From assembly GCA_942490945.1 (NCBI GenBank), contig CALNYZ010000044.1, forward strand, positions 434,001-498,000: 64,000 bases of DNA, given 5' to 3'. A program made the position numbers and the translations under genes. This document shows, one piece after another, positions 27,071 through 36,149 of this stretch. Numbering within the stretch: the stretch's first letter is position 1; each line of letters opens with the position of its first letter. The notes beneath the pieces are model-generated. The model made no database searches. It was not told the DNA's origin and was given only the letters and a program-made list of their open reading frames with translations. Origin of the DNA: CALNYZ01 sp942490945. GTDB taxonomy: Bacteria; Pseudomonadota; Gammaproteobacteria; UBA6429; Thiohalophilaceae.

Positions 27071-28807
27071 ATGTTCCGAATTCGCCGCGTCCACGACCTT
27101 TCCCTGCCCATCAATCGCGATGCTGTCGAGCAGATACAACAAATCATACGCGCGCAATTTGATGATATGGCAGATGAAAAAGTCCGTGAGGTGCCGGAAA
27201 AGCTGCTCAATCCGATGAAGTTCAACTTTCGCTCGGAATTGTTTGTCTGTGATGATCGCAAGGGCCGGGTAAAAGGTTTTGCCCTGTTCTCGGCGGAGCC
27301 GGTATTGCGCTTCGGTTATCTTGATTTACTTGCGCTGTCGAGTGCATCAAAAGGCGGCGGCGTGGGCCAGGCACTGTATCGTCGTGTCCAGGAAGAATGT
27401 GTCAGCCTCGGTTATCACTGGCTGTTCTTCGAATGCATGACCGACCTGGCGCAATATCATGACAACAAGGACGAACTCAAGGCGAGCAAGGCACGTATGC
27501 GATTTTATGAACGCATGGGTGCGCGACCAGTAATGAATACCCTGTATGAGCGTCCGCGCAAGGCAAATTTTGACAATGCCTATTTCCTGATGGTTGATGA
27601 TCTGGATGGGGAGCGCGTACTGGATCGCGACATGGCATTAAAAGTTGTCACAGCTGTATTACAGCGCAAGTATAAAAAAACCATGTCGCCGCAGTTGATA
27701 AAAGAAGTCATCAATTCGTTTGTCGATGATCCGGTCATGATGCGCCCGCTTATCTATGTCAAGAACACCATGCCACATGCTTACCCGACCATTCCGAATG
27801 ATAAACAAATTGTGTTATGTATTTCAGAGGGTCATAGCATTCATCACATTAAAGATCATAACTATGCCGAACAACCGGTAAGGGTCAGCTCCATTCTGGA
27901 AGAACTCGAAAAAACTGACCTGTTCGAACGTGTCTCGCGCAAGCATTTTGGTGACAAACACATTCTGGCCGTACATGCGCGCCGCTTTGTAAATTATTTT
28001 CGTGATGTGGCCATGAAAATCGATCCCGAAAAACCGCTGTTTCCTGATGTGTTTCCGATCCGCAAGAACGTTGCTCACCCCCGTAATGTGCCTTCCCATG
28101 CGGGTTACTATTGTATCGACATCTACAGCCCGATTAACCGCACGGCCTTCCTTGCTGCACGCGATGCAGTCGATGTTGCGATGACCACGGCCAAAGCCAT
28201 CGAAGACGGCAGTCACTTTGCCTATGCACTGGTAAGACCACCCGGGCATCATGCAGGCTATGATTCTTTCGGTGGCTACTGCTACTTCAATTCTACCGCC
28301 ATTGCCGCGCACTATCTTTCACGTCATAGTCGCGTAGCGATACTTGATCTTGACTACCACCATGGTAATGGTCAACAGGAGATATTTTATAAACGTGATG
28401 ATGTGCTGACGATATCCATTCATGCCGACCCGACCTTTGAGTACCCCTATTTTAGTGGTTACAAGGAAGAGCGCGGCGAAGATAAAGGTTATGGCTTTAA
28501 CATTAACATGCCCCTGAAGCGTGCAATCGATGGTCCGGTACACCTCAAGGCTGTCCAGACCGCATTAAAAAAATTACGCGCTTTTCGTCCGGAAGTATTG
28601 ATCATCGCACTGGGACTGGATACTGCACAAAATGACCCATCCGGTACCTGGAACCTGCTCGCTGATGATTTTCATGCCAACGGCAAACTGATTGGTGAAT
28701 TTAATTGCCCCACACTGGTGGTACAGGAAGGGGGTTATGATTGTTCGGTACTGGGTAAAAATGCGCTCGCATTTTTATCCGGCATGTGGAGCGGTTATTA
28801 CGAATAG
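27071..28807 (+). CDS. GNAT acetyltransferase fused to HDAC-family deacetylase
   Basis: A 578-residue protein. Residues about 1-190 form a GNAT N-acetyltransferase domain, with GGGVGQALYRRVQEE as the acetyl-CoA loop. Residues about 250-578 form an arginase-fold deacetylase/acetylpolyamine amidohydrolase, with RPPGHHAG (catalytic His pair), DLDYHHGNG (zinc Asp and His) and GLDTAQNDP (second zinc Asp). All catalytic residues seem intact. One polypeptide could thus add and remove acetyl groups, or the GNAT part may select the substrate. The substrate (protein lysine or polyamine) cannot be told. An AAGAAGG site precedes the ATG. It stands alone. Confidence 0.9.
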   Translation: MFRIRRVHDLSLPINRDAVEQIQQIIRAQFDDMADEKVREVPEKLLNPMKFNFRSELFVCDDRKGRVKGFALFSAEPVLRFGYLDLLALSSASKGGGVGQALYRRVQEECVSLGYHWLFFECMTDLAQYHDNKDELKASKARMRFYERMGARPVMNTLYERPRKANFDNAYFLMVDDLDGERVLDRDMALKVVTAVLQRKYKKTMSPQLIKEVINSFVDDPVMMRPLIYVKNTMPHAYPTIPNDKQIVLCISEGHSIHHIKDHNYAEQPVRVSSILEELEKTDLFERVSRKHFGDKHILAVHARRFVNYFRDVAMKIDPEKPLFPDVFPIRKNVAHPRNVPSHAGYYCIDIYSPINRTAFLAARDAVDVAMTTAKAIEDGSHFAYALVRPPGHHAGYDSFGGYCYFNSTAIAAHYLSRHSRVAILDLDYHHGNGQQEIFYKRDDVLTISIHADPTFEYPYFSGYKEERGEDKGYGFNINMPLKRAIDGPVHLKAVQTALKKLRAFRPEVLIIALGLDTAQNDPSGTWNLLADDFHANGKLIGEFNCPTLVVQEGGYDCSVLGKNALAFLSGMWSGYYE

Positions 28808-28949
28808 GCAGACAATAAAATAGATTCGTAAAAATTATTTTACTTGCGCTATTGCGTAACATCCACTGCAATATTTTTTTTACAACACTCTCCTTTTATA
28901 TATTACACTTGAATTTCAAATTTGTTGCGTGTAAATAAAAGGAAATTAT

Positions 28950-29420
28950 ATGAGTGAACAACGCCCGCCGCTACCACCCTTTACCCTTGAATCTGCCAAA
29001 CAAAAAGTGCGTGCTGCCGAAAACGCCTGGAATACCCGCGATCCGGAAAAAATTGCCCTTGCCTACACTCCGGAAAGTCAGTGGCGCAATCGTTCACAGT
29101 TCATCACGGGTCGTGATGAAATTAAACGTTTTCTTGCTGACAAATGGTCGAAAGAACTGGAGTATCGATTAATCAAGGAAATCTGGGCCTTTACTGATTC
29201 ACGTATTGCGGTGCGTTTTGCCTATGAGTGGCACGATGACCAGGGCAACTGGTTTCGTTCCTATGGAAACGAAAACTGGGAGTTTGATAATAACGGCCTC
29301 ATGAAAACCCGGATAGCCAGCATTAATGATCTGGCTATCACTGAAGATGAGCGAAAATATCATTGGCCATCCGGTCCACGGCCGGAACAACATCCGGGCC
29401 TGACCGAGTTGGGTTTGTAA
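28950..29420 (+). CDS. DUF1348 (NTF2/SnoaL-like) protein
   Basis: A 156-residue protein with the strong DUF1348 signature: ENAWNTRDPEKIALAYTPES, WRNRSQFITGRDEI, WSKELEYRLIKEIWAF and FAYEWHDDQGNWFRSYGNEN. The fold is a cone-shaped NTF2-like barrel. Function is unknown; members are soluble small-molecule-binding or lyase-like proteins. An AAGGAAAT site precedes the ATG. It converges on cynS. Confidence 0.88.
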   Translation: MSEQRPPLPPFTLESAKQKVRAAENAWNTRDPEKIALAYTPESQWRNRSQFITGRDEIKRFLADKWSKELEYRLIKEIWAFTDSRIAVRFAYEWHDDQGNWFRSYGNENWEFDNNGLMKTRIASINDLAITEDERKYHWPSGPRPEQHPGLTELGL

Positions 29421-29449
29421 ACTTACATTCCGCCGCTGATAACTTCACA

Positions 29450-29469
29450 GGCCAGTATTCTCACTGGCC
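29450..29469. terminator. Hairpin between convergent DUF1348 and cynS genes
   Basis: A 7-base perfect stem GGCCAGT/ACTGGCC with a 6-base loop. There is no U-run, so terminator function on either strand is only likely from its position. Confidence 0.4.
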
Positions 29470-29483
29470 ATCCTGATTTCACA

Positions 29484-29981
29484 TTACCAGGTTTTATAGG
29501 GCAGGAATTTTCCATTTAATGTAATCACGACACGATCCCCGGCCGGGTTTTCTTCCTTGTCGATGTCCATGGAAAAATCAATCGCACTCATAATGCCATC
29601 ACCAAATTTTTCATGAATAATTTCCTTGATGGTATCGCCATAGACGCCAATCATTTCATAAAAACGGTATATGACCGGGTCCTGCGGTATGGTGGTTTCC
29701 CAGGCTTTGTGTGGAAACGCCTGCAGGGCAGTATTTACTTCATCAGACAGATCTAACAATGCACACAGCTTGTCGGCGAGGGGCTTGGGCATACTGTTCT
29801 TGCCAAAGCATGCCGAGGTAACCCAGACAACGCCGGCGTCAATTTCATCGGCTATGGCTTGCCAGCTCAGACCTTTTTGAATTTTTGCCTCGATAATAAT
29901 TTCTGACATTTCCATCTTGCTCATTAATGAGCTGGTAGCGCTGTTGGGCATTTTTTTCAGTGTTTCAACACTCGCGTTCAT
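29484..29981 (-). CDS. cynS: Cyanase (cyanate hydratase)
   Basis: 165 residues, close to the usual 156 plus a short N-terminal extension. Cyanase turns cyanate and bicarbonate into ammonia and CO2 through carbamate. The catalytic triad residues are present: Arg106 and Glu109 in YRFYEM and Ser132 in GIMSAIDF. The C-terminal VITLNGKFLPYKTW matches the family. It is the last gene of an operon with a nitrate/cyanate-type ABC transporter, 21 bases after the ATPase gene, so imported cyanate would serve as nitrogen source or be detoxified. Confidence 0.95.
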   Translation of the reverse strand: MNASVETLKKMPNSATSSLMSKMEMSEIIIEAKIQKGLSWQAIADEIDAGVVWVTSACFGKNSMPKPLADKLCALLDLSDEVNTALQAFPHKAWETTIPQDPVIYRFYEMIGVYGDTIKEIIHEKFGDGIMSAIDFSMDIDKEENPAGDRVVITLNGKFLPYKTW

Positions 29982-30002
29982 CCGGGTTCTCCTTTAATCG
30001 GG

Positions 30003-30953
30003 TTAGTTCATGTTCACTACATTTTTTTCAGATTTGGTTTCATCATCATCGTGATGTGGTTGAATAATTTCATGCGTTAAACCCGTTGCCGGATTAACTT
30101 CAGGCGGATACAACAATCCATTACCTGAGATTTTTTTCTCATCCTTGCGTAGTTCAGGGTTGGCCAGTTCCTTGGATCTTTTTACCAGGAAATCAACAAT
30201 ATGATTTCGAATCGTATAATAGTGCTCGTGATGAATAATATCGGTACGATTCCGTGGTCGTGGAATATCGATAATGACTGATTCAGCTATTTGTGCCTGT
30301 GGTCCGTTGGTCATCAATAAAATACGATCAGCCAACAAAATCGCTTCATCCACATCATGCGTAATCATGAAAACGGTTTGTTCGGTTTGGCTCCAGATTT
30401 TAAGCAGCTCTTCCTGAATCATGCCACGCGTTAATGCGTCGAGAGCACCAAACGGTTCATCCAGTAATAATAACTTCGGCTCAATCGCAAACGCCCGTGC
30501 AATACTCACCCGTTGCCGCATACCACCGGAAAGTTGCGATGGCTTGCGATGTTCTGTCCCTTTTAATCCGACCATGTCGATGTACTTCATACTGTGGTCG
30601 TAAACCTGCTGCTTGCTCCATTGCGGATGGCGGGATTTAACAGCAAAGGTGATATTTTTTAATGTCGACATCCACGGCAACAGACTGTAGTTCTGAAACA
30701 CCACACCGCGATCCAGACTGGGTCCTGCGATTTCCTTGTTATCCATCAGGACAACACCTTCGGTTGCCTTATCAAGGCCAGCCAACACATTCATAATCGT
30801 GGATTTACCACAACCTGAATGACCAATGATGCAAACAAAATCACCTTCGTCAACACCGAAATTAATGTTCTCAAAGACTGTTAATGGTTCACCACCGTTG
30901 GTGCCCGGAAACCGTTTTGTCAGTCCCTGTGCATTGAGAAAAAAATGTCCCAT
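30003..30953 (-). CDS. Nitrate/cyanate-type ABC transporter ATPase
   Basis: A 316-residue ABC ATPase of the NrtD/CynD/SsuB group. It has Walker A GHSGCGKST, signature LSGGMRQRVSIARA, Walker B LLLLDEPFGALDALTRG and the switch His in ITHDVDEA. The C-terminal extension of about 60 residues is longer than in SsuB. It is located between the permease gene and cynS, so cyanate is the likely substrate, although nitrate or other small anions cannot be ruled out. Confidence 0.92.
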   Translation of the reverse strand: MGHFFLNAQGLTKRFPGTNGGEPLTVFENINFGVDEGDFVCIIGHSGCGKSTIMNVLAGLDKATEGVVLMDNKEIAGPSLDRGVVFQNYSLLPWMSTLKNITFAVKSRHPQWSKQQVYDHSMKYIDMVGLKGTEHRKPSQLSGGMRQRVSIARAFAIEPKLLLLDEPFGALDALTRGMIQEELLKIWSQTEQTVFMITHDVDEAILLADRILLMTNGPQAQIAESVIIDIPRPRNRTDIIHHEHYYTIRNHIVDFLVKRSKELANPELRKDEKKISGNGLLYPPEVNPATGLTHEIIQPHHDDDETKSEKNVVNMN

Positions 30954-30968
30954 AAAAACTACTCCGAC

Positions 30969-31796
30969 TTACTCTACGTATTGCACAAGTTTGGTCGCGC
31001 GTGCCAGCATCAAATCAAGCATCATGCCCACCAGACCTATCATCAAGATTGAAAACACCACGCTGGTTAAATCCAGATTGTTCCATTCGTTCCACACGTA
31101 ATACCCCACACCGGTACCACCCACCAACATTTCGGCTGCCACGATAACCAGCCAGGCAATACCAATTGATATACGCATACCCGTTAAAATAGTGGGTGCC
31201 GCTGCCGGCAGGATAACCAAAAAGGCCGTACGTATACTTCCCAGTTCATGTGTGCGTGCAACATTTATGTAATCACGTTTCACGGCGCCTACACCGAACG
31301 CGGTATTGATTAGCATTGGCCATATCGAACAGATAAAAATCACAAACACTGAAGAAATTTCAGAGTCTTTTAATATGAACAGGGCCAATGGCATCCACGC
31401 CAAGGGTGAAATGGGTTTGAGTACCTGAATAAATGGATCCAAAGCCTTGGACATTAATGGCGACATACCGATGAGAAAACCGACAGGTATCGCGATTAAT
31501 GCTGCCAAAAAGTAACCCAGGCCGACGCGCTTGAGCGAATACAATAATTGCAGACCAATGCCTTTATCGTTCGGCCCCTTGTCATAAAACGGATCACTCA
31601 GTTCTTCATATGCGAGCGCACCAATATCTGAAGGATTGGGTACGCGAGCCTGCGGCTCGCTACCACCCATCAGTTTTTCATACTCCGTCACGGCTTTTGT
31701 TGCTTCGGGTGCCTGGTTTGTAAACTCCCAGACACCCATCAGGACAACAAAAATTACCACTGAAAGTAAGGCCGCACGCGCGTTAATACTTTGCAT
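30969..31796 (-). CDS. Nitrate/cyanate-type ABC transporter permease
   Basis: A 275-residue inner-membrane protein with an N-terminal signal-anchor and about six further helices. The EAA-type loop reads ARTHELGSIRTAFLVILPAA, and IPVGFLIGMSPLMSKALDP is typical of NrtB/CynB/SsuC permeases. It starts 2 bases after the binding-protein stop, showing tight operon coupling. Confidence 0.92.
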   Translation of the reverse strand: MQSINARAALLSVVIFVVLMGVWEFTNQAPEATKAVTEYEKLMGGSEPQARVPNPSDIGALAYEELSDPFYDKGPNDKGIGLQLLYSLKRVGLGYFLAALIAIPVGFLIGMSPLMSKALDPFIQVLKPISPLAWMPLALFILKDSEISSVFVIFICSIWPMLINTAFGVGAVKRDYINVARTHELGSIRTAFLVILPAAAPTILTGMRISIGIAWLVIVAAEMLVGGTGVGYYVWNEWNNLDLTSVVFSILMIGLVGMMLDLMLARATKLVQYVE

Positions 31797-31798
31797 GC

Positions 31799-33196
31799 CT
31801 AGGCCCTCGTGATGGCAAAGCTCTTGGCATACTCATCCGGTTTGCTGTAATCAAACTCCTTACCCATAATGGTGTAGTTTTCATACGTTGTTTCCGGCGC
31901 TTCGTAACCAAGTTCCTTCATTAACTTGCCACAATCAGCTGCGAGATAAACCTGTTCAGCAATTTTCTTGTAATCGATATCGCCTTTCACATAACCCCAG
32001 CGTTTCATTTGCGTCATTATCCAGACCGCCATTGAATGCCATGGGAATGGATCAAAGCCGATTCGGTCCGGTTCATTCTTCACGTTACCCAGACCATCTG
32101 CATAGCGCCCGGTTAACACCTGCTCCAGCACGGGTATGGGCTGGTTAAGATAATTTTTCGGTGCAATTGCCTTGGCGATGTCTTTACGATTGTCCTTGTT
32201 CGCAGAGAAATGTGTCGCATCAACAATGGATTTGAACAACGCGCCATAGGCATTGGGCATGGTGCGGGCGAATTCCGCGCTGGTCGCAAAGGCACAGCAA
32301 GGATGACCTGACCAGATTTCCTTGGTTAACAAATGAATGAAGCCGATTTTTTCCCACACTGCACGCTGGTTGAATGGATCGGGTGACAAATAACCGTCAA
32401 GATTACCAGCACGTAAATTTGCAACCATCTCCGGTGGTGGTACCACACGAATCTGGATATCTTTATCCGGATCGATGCCATGTTCGGCAACATAATAGCG
32501 CAGTAAAAAGTTATGCATGGAGTATTCGAACGGTACACCAAACTTGAAACCCTTCCATTGTTTTGGGTCGCGCTTGTCTTTGTGTTTGTTTGCCAGGGTA
32601 ATGGCCTGGCCATTAATGTTTTCTACCGCCGGCATGATAAATGGCGATGCAGTTGAACCGGCACCCATGGTGATGGCCAGTGGCATCGGTGTCAACATAT
32701 GCGCAGCGTCATATTCCTTGTTAAGCGATTTGTCACGTGATACCGCCCAACCAGCTGTTTTAATCACATCTACATCCAGGCCGTACTTGCTATAGAAGCC
32801 TAGTGGATGTGCCATGATGATTGGCGTTGCACAGGTAATCGGCACAAAACCCACCTTGAGTTTTTTCTTTTCCGGTTTGCCCAGTTTATCTTTCACTGCC
32901 GCTTTTACGGCATCAATGGGCAGAAAACTCGCCAGTACAGAAGCAGCCATACCGCTACCGACCAGTTTCATAAAACTGCGGCGTGCAATATCATCATGGG
33001 CAAACATGCCGCGCACGATAGCGCTTTCGACCGCACGATCCATCATATCTTCGGTTGTCATATTCTGATGTACTGGTAGTTCTGCGGTTGCTTCCTCCAC
33101 TTGATGTTTCGATGTGCAGGTACTACAACCACAGCCCATGCCGTGTCTCAGATCGCTGTCGGGGCTAAACGGGTCATCCAAACTTTTAGTACTCAT
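31799..33196 (-). CDS. Nitrate/cyanate-type ABC transporter substrate-binding protein with Tat signal
   Basis: A 465-residue CmpA/NrtA-family protein. The N-terminus has a Cys-rich GCGCSTC motif (about 22-28), then a twin-arginine signal (RRSFMKLVGSG, about 72-82) that lies about 70 residues in, a layout known in proteobacterial members of this family. The binding domain begins LKVGFVPITCATPIIMAHPL. An AGGAGAG site precedes the ATG. The gene leads the cyanate operon. A sigma-54 promoter (33346-33361) lies about 150 bases upstream of the start codon. Confidence 0.93.
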   Translation of the reverse strand: MSTKSLDDPFSPDSDLRHGMGCGCSTCTSKHQVEEATAELPVHQNMTTEDMMDRAVESAIVRGMFAHDDIARRSFMKLVGSGMAASVLASFLPIDAVKAAVKDKLGKPEKKKLKVGFVPITCATPIIMAHPLGFYSKYGLDVDVIKTAGWAVSRDKSLNKEYDAAHMLTPMPLAITMGAGSTASPFIMPAVENINGQAITLANKHKDKRDPKQWKGFKFGVPFEYSMHNFLLRYYVAEHGIDPDKDIQIRVVPPPEMVANLRAGNLDGYLSPDPFNQRAVWEKIGFIHLLTKEIWSGHPCCAFATSAEFARTMPNAYGALFKSIVDATHFSANKDNRKDIAKAIAPKNYLNQPIPVLEQVLTGRYADGLGNVKNEPDRIGFDPFPWHSMAVWIMTQMKRWGYVKGDIDYKKIAEQVYLAADCGKLMKELGYEAPETTYENYTIMGKEFDYSKPDEYAKSFAITRA

Positions 33197-33345
33197 GCGG
33201 GTCTCTCCTGCTAATGTTGATTTTTTTCAGGCACTATTTTTGTGCGCCATGATTCAAATTGATGCAATAACCAGTTCTGTCTTACGCAACCTGGGCTGTA
33301 ATTTCTGATTACTGCCGCTTTAAAGTTGATTGTTATTTCTACCAG

Positions 33346-33361
33346 AGCAAGTGCCGTACCA
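33346..33361 (-). promoter_or_regulatory. Sigma-54 promoter of the cyanate operon
   Basis: Read on the minus strand, the site is TGGTACG-N4-TTGCT, matching the TGGCACG-N4-TTGCW consensus at all but one position, with correct GG-GC spacing. Transcription should start near 33335 and leave a leader of about 140 bases before the binding-protein ATG. A sigma-54 activator is encoded divergently next door. Confidence 0.85.
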
Positions 33362-33430
33362 ACATTGCATAATTTTATTAACCGATTGATTTTGTTATTG
33401 GAATTTTATTTTTACGTGCAACTTGCTTGC

Positions 33431-33463
33431 TACGTATTTTCGTAATTAACGAATACTCGTAGC
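33431..33463. promoter_or_regulatory. 33-base palindrome, probable enhancer site of the adjacent activator
   Basis: The pattern is CTACG-N4-TTCGT-N5-ACGAA-N4-CGTAG, with all ten arm pairs perfect. It is centred about 90 bases upstream of the sigma-54 promoter's -24 box, the usual place for an NtrC-type enhancer, and about 130 bases upstream of the regulator's own start codon. A similar half-site (TTTTCGTAG) lies near 33477-33485. Confidence 0.7.
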
Positions 33464-33580
33464 TGAAATTATGAGTTTTCGTAGTTCTGGCCTGAATCTT
33501 GCGATATGTAATTCCGGTACCGGAGTATTTGAATAACTCAGGGGAATAAAACAACTCATCCAATTAGAAAGTGACAAGTT

Positions 33581-35491
33581 ATGAATACCATTGTTTCTGA
33601 AATCAGTGACAAGAAATCGGATACCGTCTTTCAGACATTGATTCAACATGTTAACGACTGTTATCTGCTAATCGACCCGATTGAAAACTGCGTTCTGAAT
33701 GCCAACCGCGCCGCGGTAAAAATGCTGGGTTACGAAATCCGCGAATTACAAAGCATGACGGTTACCTCGCTATTCTCTAATGATCTGCCCGCACTGATTT
33801 CATTTACACAATGTATCCTGCAAATTGGCGATGGCTGGACCAATGAACTGGCCTGCAAAATGAAAAATGGCCGCCAGCTGGATGTTGAAATAAGTGCCAA
33901 CACGGTGCAACTTGCCAATGAACAACTCATTATTTTCCAGCTACGTGATAAAAAGAAAGTCATGGCCTTGCATAATGATGCGACTGCACAGGCCTATGTA
34001 CGGAGCGGCTTGACGGAATGGAAGCGCGTAGAAAATATTTTTCAGGACATTGAACGCGAAAACCAGTTAATGCTGCATGCGGTCGGGGAAGGAATTTACG
34101 GTGTCAACGCAGACGGTAAAACCACCTTTATTAATCCGGTTGGCGAAGCCCTGCTCGGTTGGGAGGCAAACGAACTGGTTGGCAAGGATATTCACAGCAT
34201 GATTCATCACACCAGACATAGCGGTGATCATTATCCCAGCCACGATTGTCCGATTTATGCGGCATTTAAGGACGGCGAAATACATCATGTTGTAGATGAT
34301 GTGTTCTGGCACAAGAATGGCAAGCCTGTTCATGTCGAATACACCAGTACGCCGGTTGAGGACAACGGCAGACTGGTCGGTGCAGTCGTTGTGTTTCGCG
34401 ATATTACCGAACGCCGCATTGCAGAAGAAAATCTGCGTAATGCGCTTCATGAAGTTGAAGAGCTGAAACAGAAACTGGAAATGGAAAACGCCTATCTTCA
34501 GGAAGAGATTCGGGAAGATAACTGTTACACGGAAATTGTTGGCAATAGCGAAGCAATCAAGCACTGCCTGCACCAGATAGAGCTGGTCGCCCAGACCAAT
34601 GCGAACGTACTGGTTACCGGCGAATCAGGCACTGGCAAGGAACTTATCGCACGTGGCATACATGAAAACAGTTTACGCAAGGAGCGGCCATTAATACGTG
34701 TTAATTGTGCCGCCATACCAAGAGAGTTATTTGAAAGTGAATTTTTCGGCCATATCAAGGGTGCCTTCACCGGTGCCATTCAGGATCGCACTGGCCGTTT
34801 TGAACTGGCAGATGGTGGCACATTATTTCTTGATGAAGTTGGTGAAATACCGATTGAATTGCAAAGTAAACTGTTACGCGTGATTCAGGACGGTCAGTTT
34901 GAGCGGGTTGGTGATACCAAAACAAGACAGGTCGATGTACGCATTATCGCTGCGACCAATCGAAATCTGATTGACGAGGTCAAGGCAAAACGTTTCAGGG
35001 AAGACCTGTATTTTCGACTTAATGTATTCCCTATAGAATCAACCCCGCTTCGCGAGCGGCCACAGGACATACCCCTGCTGGCCGTGCATTTTTTACGTCG
35101 CTCGGAAAAAAAATTGAACAAAACAGGATTGCGCCTCAGCAAACGCGACATACTAAAATTACAAAACTACTCCTGGCAGGGCAATATTCGTGAGCTGGAA
35201 AATGTCATTGAACGTGGCGTTATCTTGTCACGCAATGGCAGGTTGTGTTTTGAATTACCTGAAGTTAATCAGGTTACAACTGAAGACATGAACGTTTCCC
35301 CTGTAGAGCCAGGCATTAAAACTGCTGCCGACATACGCAGTGATGAACGAGATAATATTATCCACGCACTAAAATTAAGCAGGGGCAAGGTATTTGGTCA
35401 TGATGGAGCAGCGACGGCACTGAATATACCACCGACCACACTGGCATCAAAAATAAAACGTCTCAACATTGATCGTAGCGCATTTAAATAG
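33581..35491 (+). CDS. Sigma-54-dependent NtrC-family activator with two PAS domains
   Basis: 636 residues. Two PAS domains (about 15-130 and 165-285) precede a coiled coil (about 286-315), an AAA+ domain (about 320-545) and a Fis-type DNA-binding helix pair at the end (PPTTLASKIKRLNI). The AAA+ part has Walker A GESGTGKE, the sigma-54 contact loop GAFTGA, and LFLDEVGEIP as Walker B. There is no receiver, so it is controlled by a ligand or redox signal on the PAS domains and not by phosphorylation. It is divergent to the cyanate operon, with a sigma-54 promoter and a long palindrome between them, so it most likely activates that operon. Confidence 0.93.
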   Translation: MNTIVSEISDKKSDTVFQTLIQHVNDCYLLIDPIENCVLNANRAAVKMLGYEIRELQSMTVTSLFSNDLPALISFTQCILQIGDGWTNELACKMKNGRQLDVEISANTVQLANEQLIIFQLRDKKKVMALHNDATAQAYVRSGLTEWKRVENIFQDIERENQLMLHAVGEGIYGVNADGKTTFINPVGEALLGWEANELVGKDIHSMIHHTRHSGDHYPSHDCPIYAAFKDGEIHHVVDDVFWHKNGKPVHVEYTSTPVEDNGRLVGAVVVFRDITERRIAEENLRNALHEVEELKQKLEMENAYLQEEIREDNCYTEIVGNSEAIKHCLHQIELVAQTNANVLVTGESGTGKELIARGIHENSLRKERPLIRVNCAAIPRELFESEFFGHIKGAFTGAIQDRTGRFELADGGTLFLDEVGEIPIELQSKLLRVIQDGQFERVGDTKTRQVDVRIIAATNRNLIDEVKAKRFREDLYFRLNVFPIESTPLRERPQDIPLLAVHFLRRSEKKLNKTGLRLSKRDILKLQNYSWQGNIRELENVIERGVILSRNGRLCFELPEVNQVTTEDMNVSPVEPGIKTAADIRSDERDNIIHALKLSRGKVFGHDGAATALNIPPTTLASKIKRLNIDRSAFK

Positions 35492-35572
35492 CCGCCATCG
35501 CTAATTTTTATTGGCCCGGTCAAGTCGATGTCTATCATTGTTCTTGAATATATTATGCAGCAGGCAAGATAA

Positions 35573-35581
35573 TGCTATACT
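35573..35581 (+). promoter_or_regulatory. Possible extended -10 promoter for ppnP
   Basis: TG-C-TATACT is an extended -10 box 33 bases before the ppnP start; no good -35 is seen. Confidence 0.35.
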
Positions 35582-35614
35582 CGCCGGCTTACCACGTTAC
35601 AGGAATACCTCGCC

Positions 35615-35929
35615 ATGAACGAATTTAAAAATGTGTCTGTAGTAAAACTGGCCAACGTTTATTTTGATGGTGGAGTCACCAGCCGGACGATTCATTTTCA
35701 TGATGGATCAATCAAGACACTCGGTATCATGCTGCCTGGGAAATACACGTTTAATACTGACAAAAAAGAAATCATGGATATTCAACAAGGGGAAGTCGAG
35801 GTGTTACTTCCTGACAGTAACGATTGGGTGAAAATGACCTCGGGTGAAAGCTTTACTGTCAAGAAAAAATCGTCTTTTCAAATCAATGTGCTGAAGCTGA
35901 CAGATTATTGCTGTTCATTTATCGATTAA
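35615..35929 (+). CDS. ppnP: Pyrimidine/purine nucleoside phosphorylase (DUF1255)
   Basis: A 104-residue small cupin-fold protein of the PpnP (YaiE) family: NVYFDGGVTSRTIHF, GIMLPGKYTFNT, GEVEVLLPDSNDW and the C-terminal GESFTVKKKSSFQI match. Such enzymes split nucleosides with phosphate to base and ribose 1-phosphate. The gene stands alone, with a possible extended -10 box upstream. Confidence 0.92.
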   Translation: MNEFKNVSVVKLANVYFDGGVTSRTIHFHDGSIKTLGIMLPGKYTFNTDKKEIMDIQQGEVEVLLPDSNDWVKMTSGESFTVKKKSSFQINVLKLTDYCCSFID

Positions 35930-36149
35930 ACATATATCTTTCAACGCTATCCAGCCAGCTATTCGTTCTGCACGGTAAATCGGCTATCTGTATTTTCTCA
36001 CCCTGTGGAACATGAATGAGATAAATGTGTTTTCGCACATATTCAATCTGACCAATCCTGCATAGACTGGAATATTAAGCGTATTGAACAGCTTAAAATA
36101 CGTGCCTCATAAGCATATCCTTAATGTGTCAATTTTGCCTGGAGGCAAC

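Noticed and set aside
33401..33426. Second sigma-54 site reading toward the activator gene (TTACG then TTGC)
   Set aside because: The -24 box lacks the invariant GG, so it is not a credible sigma-54 promoter.
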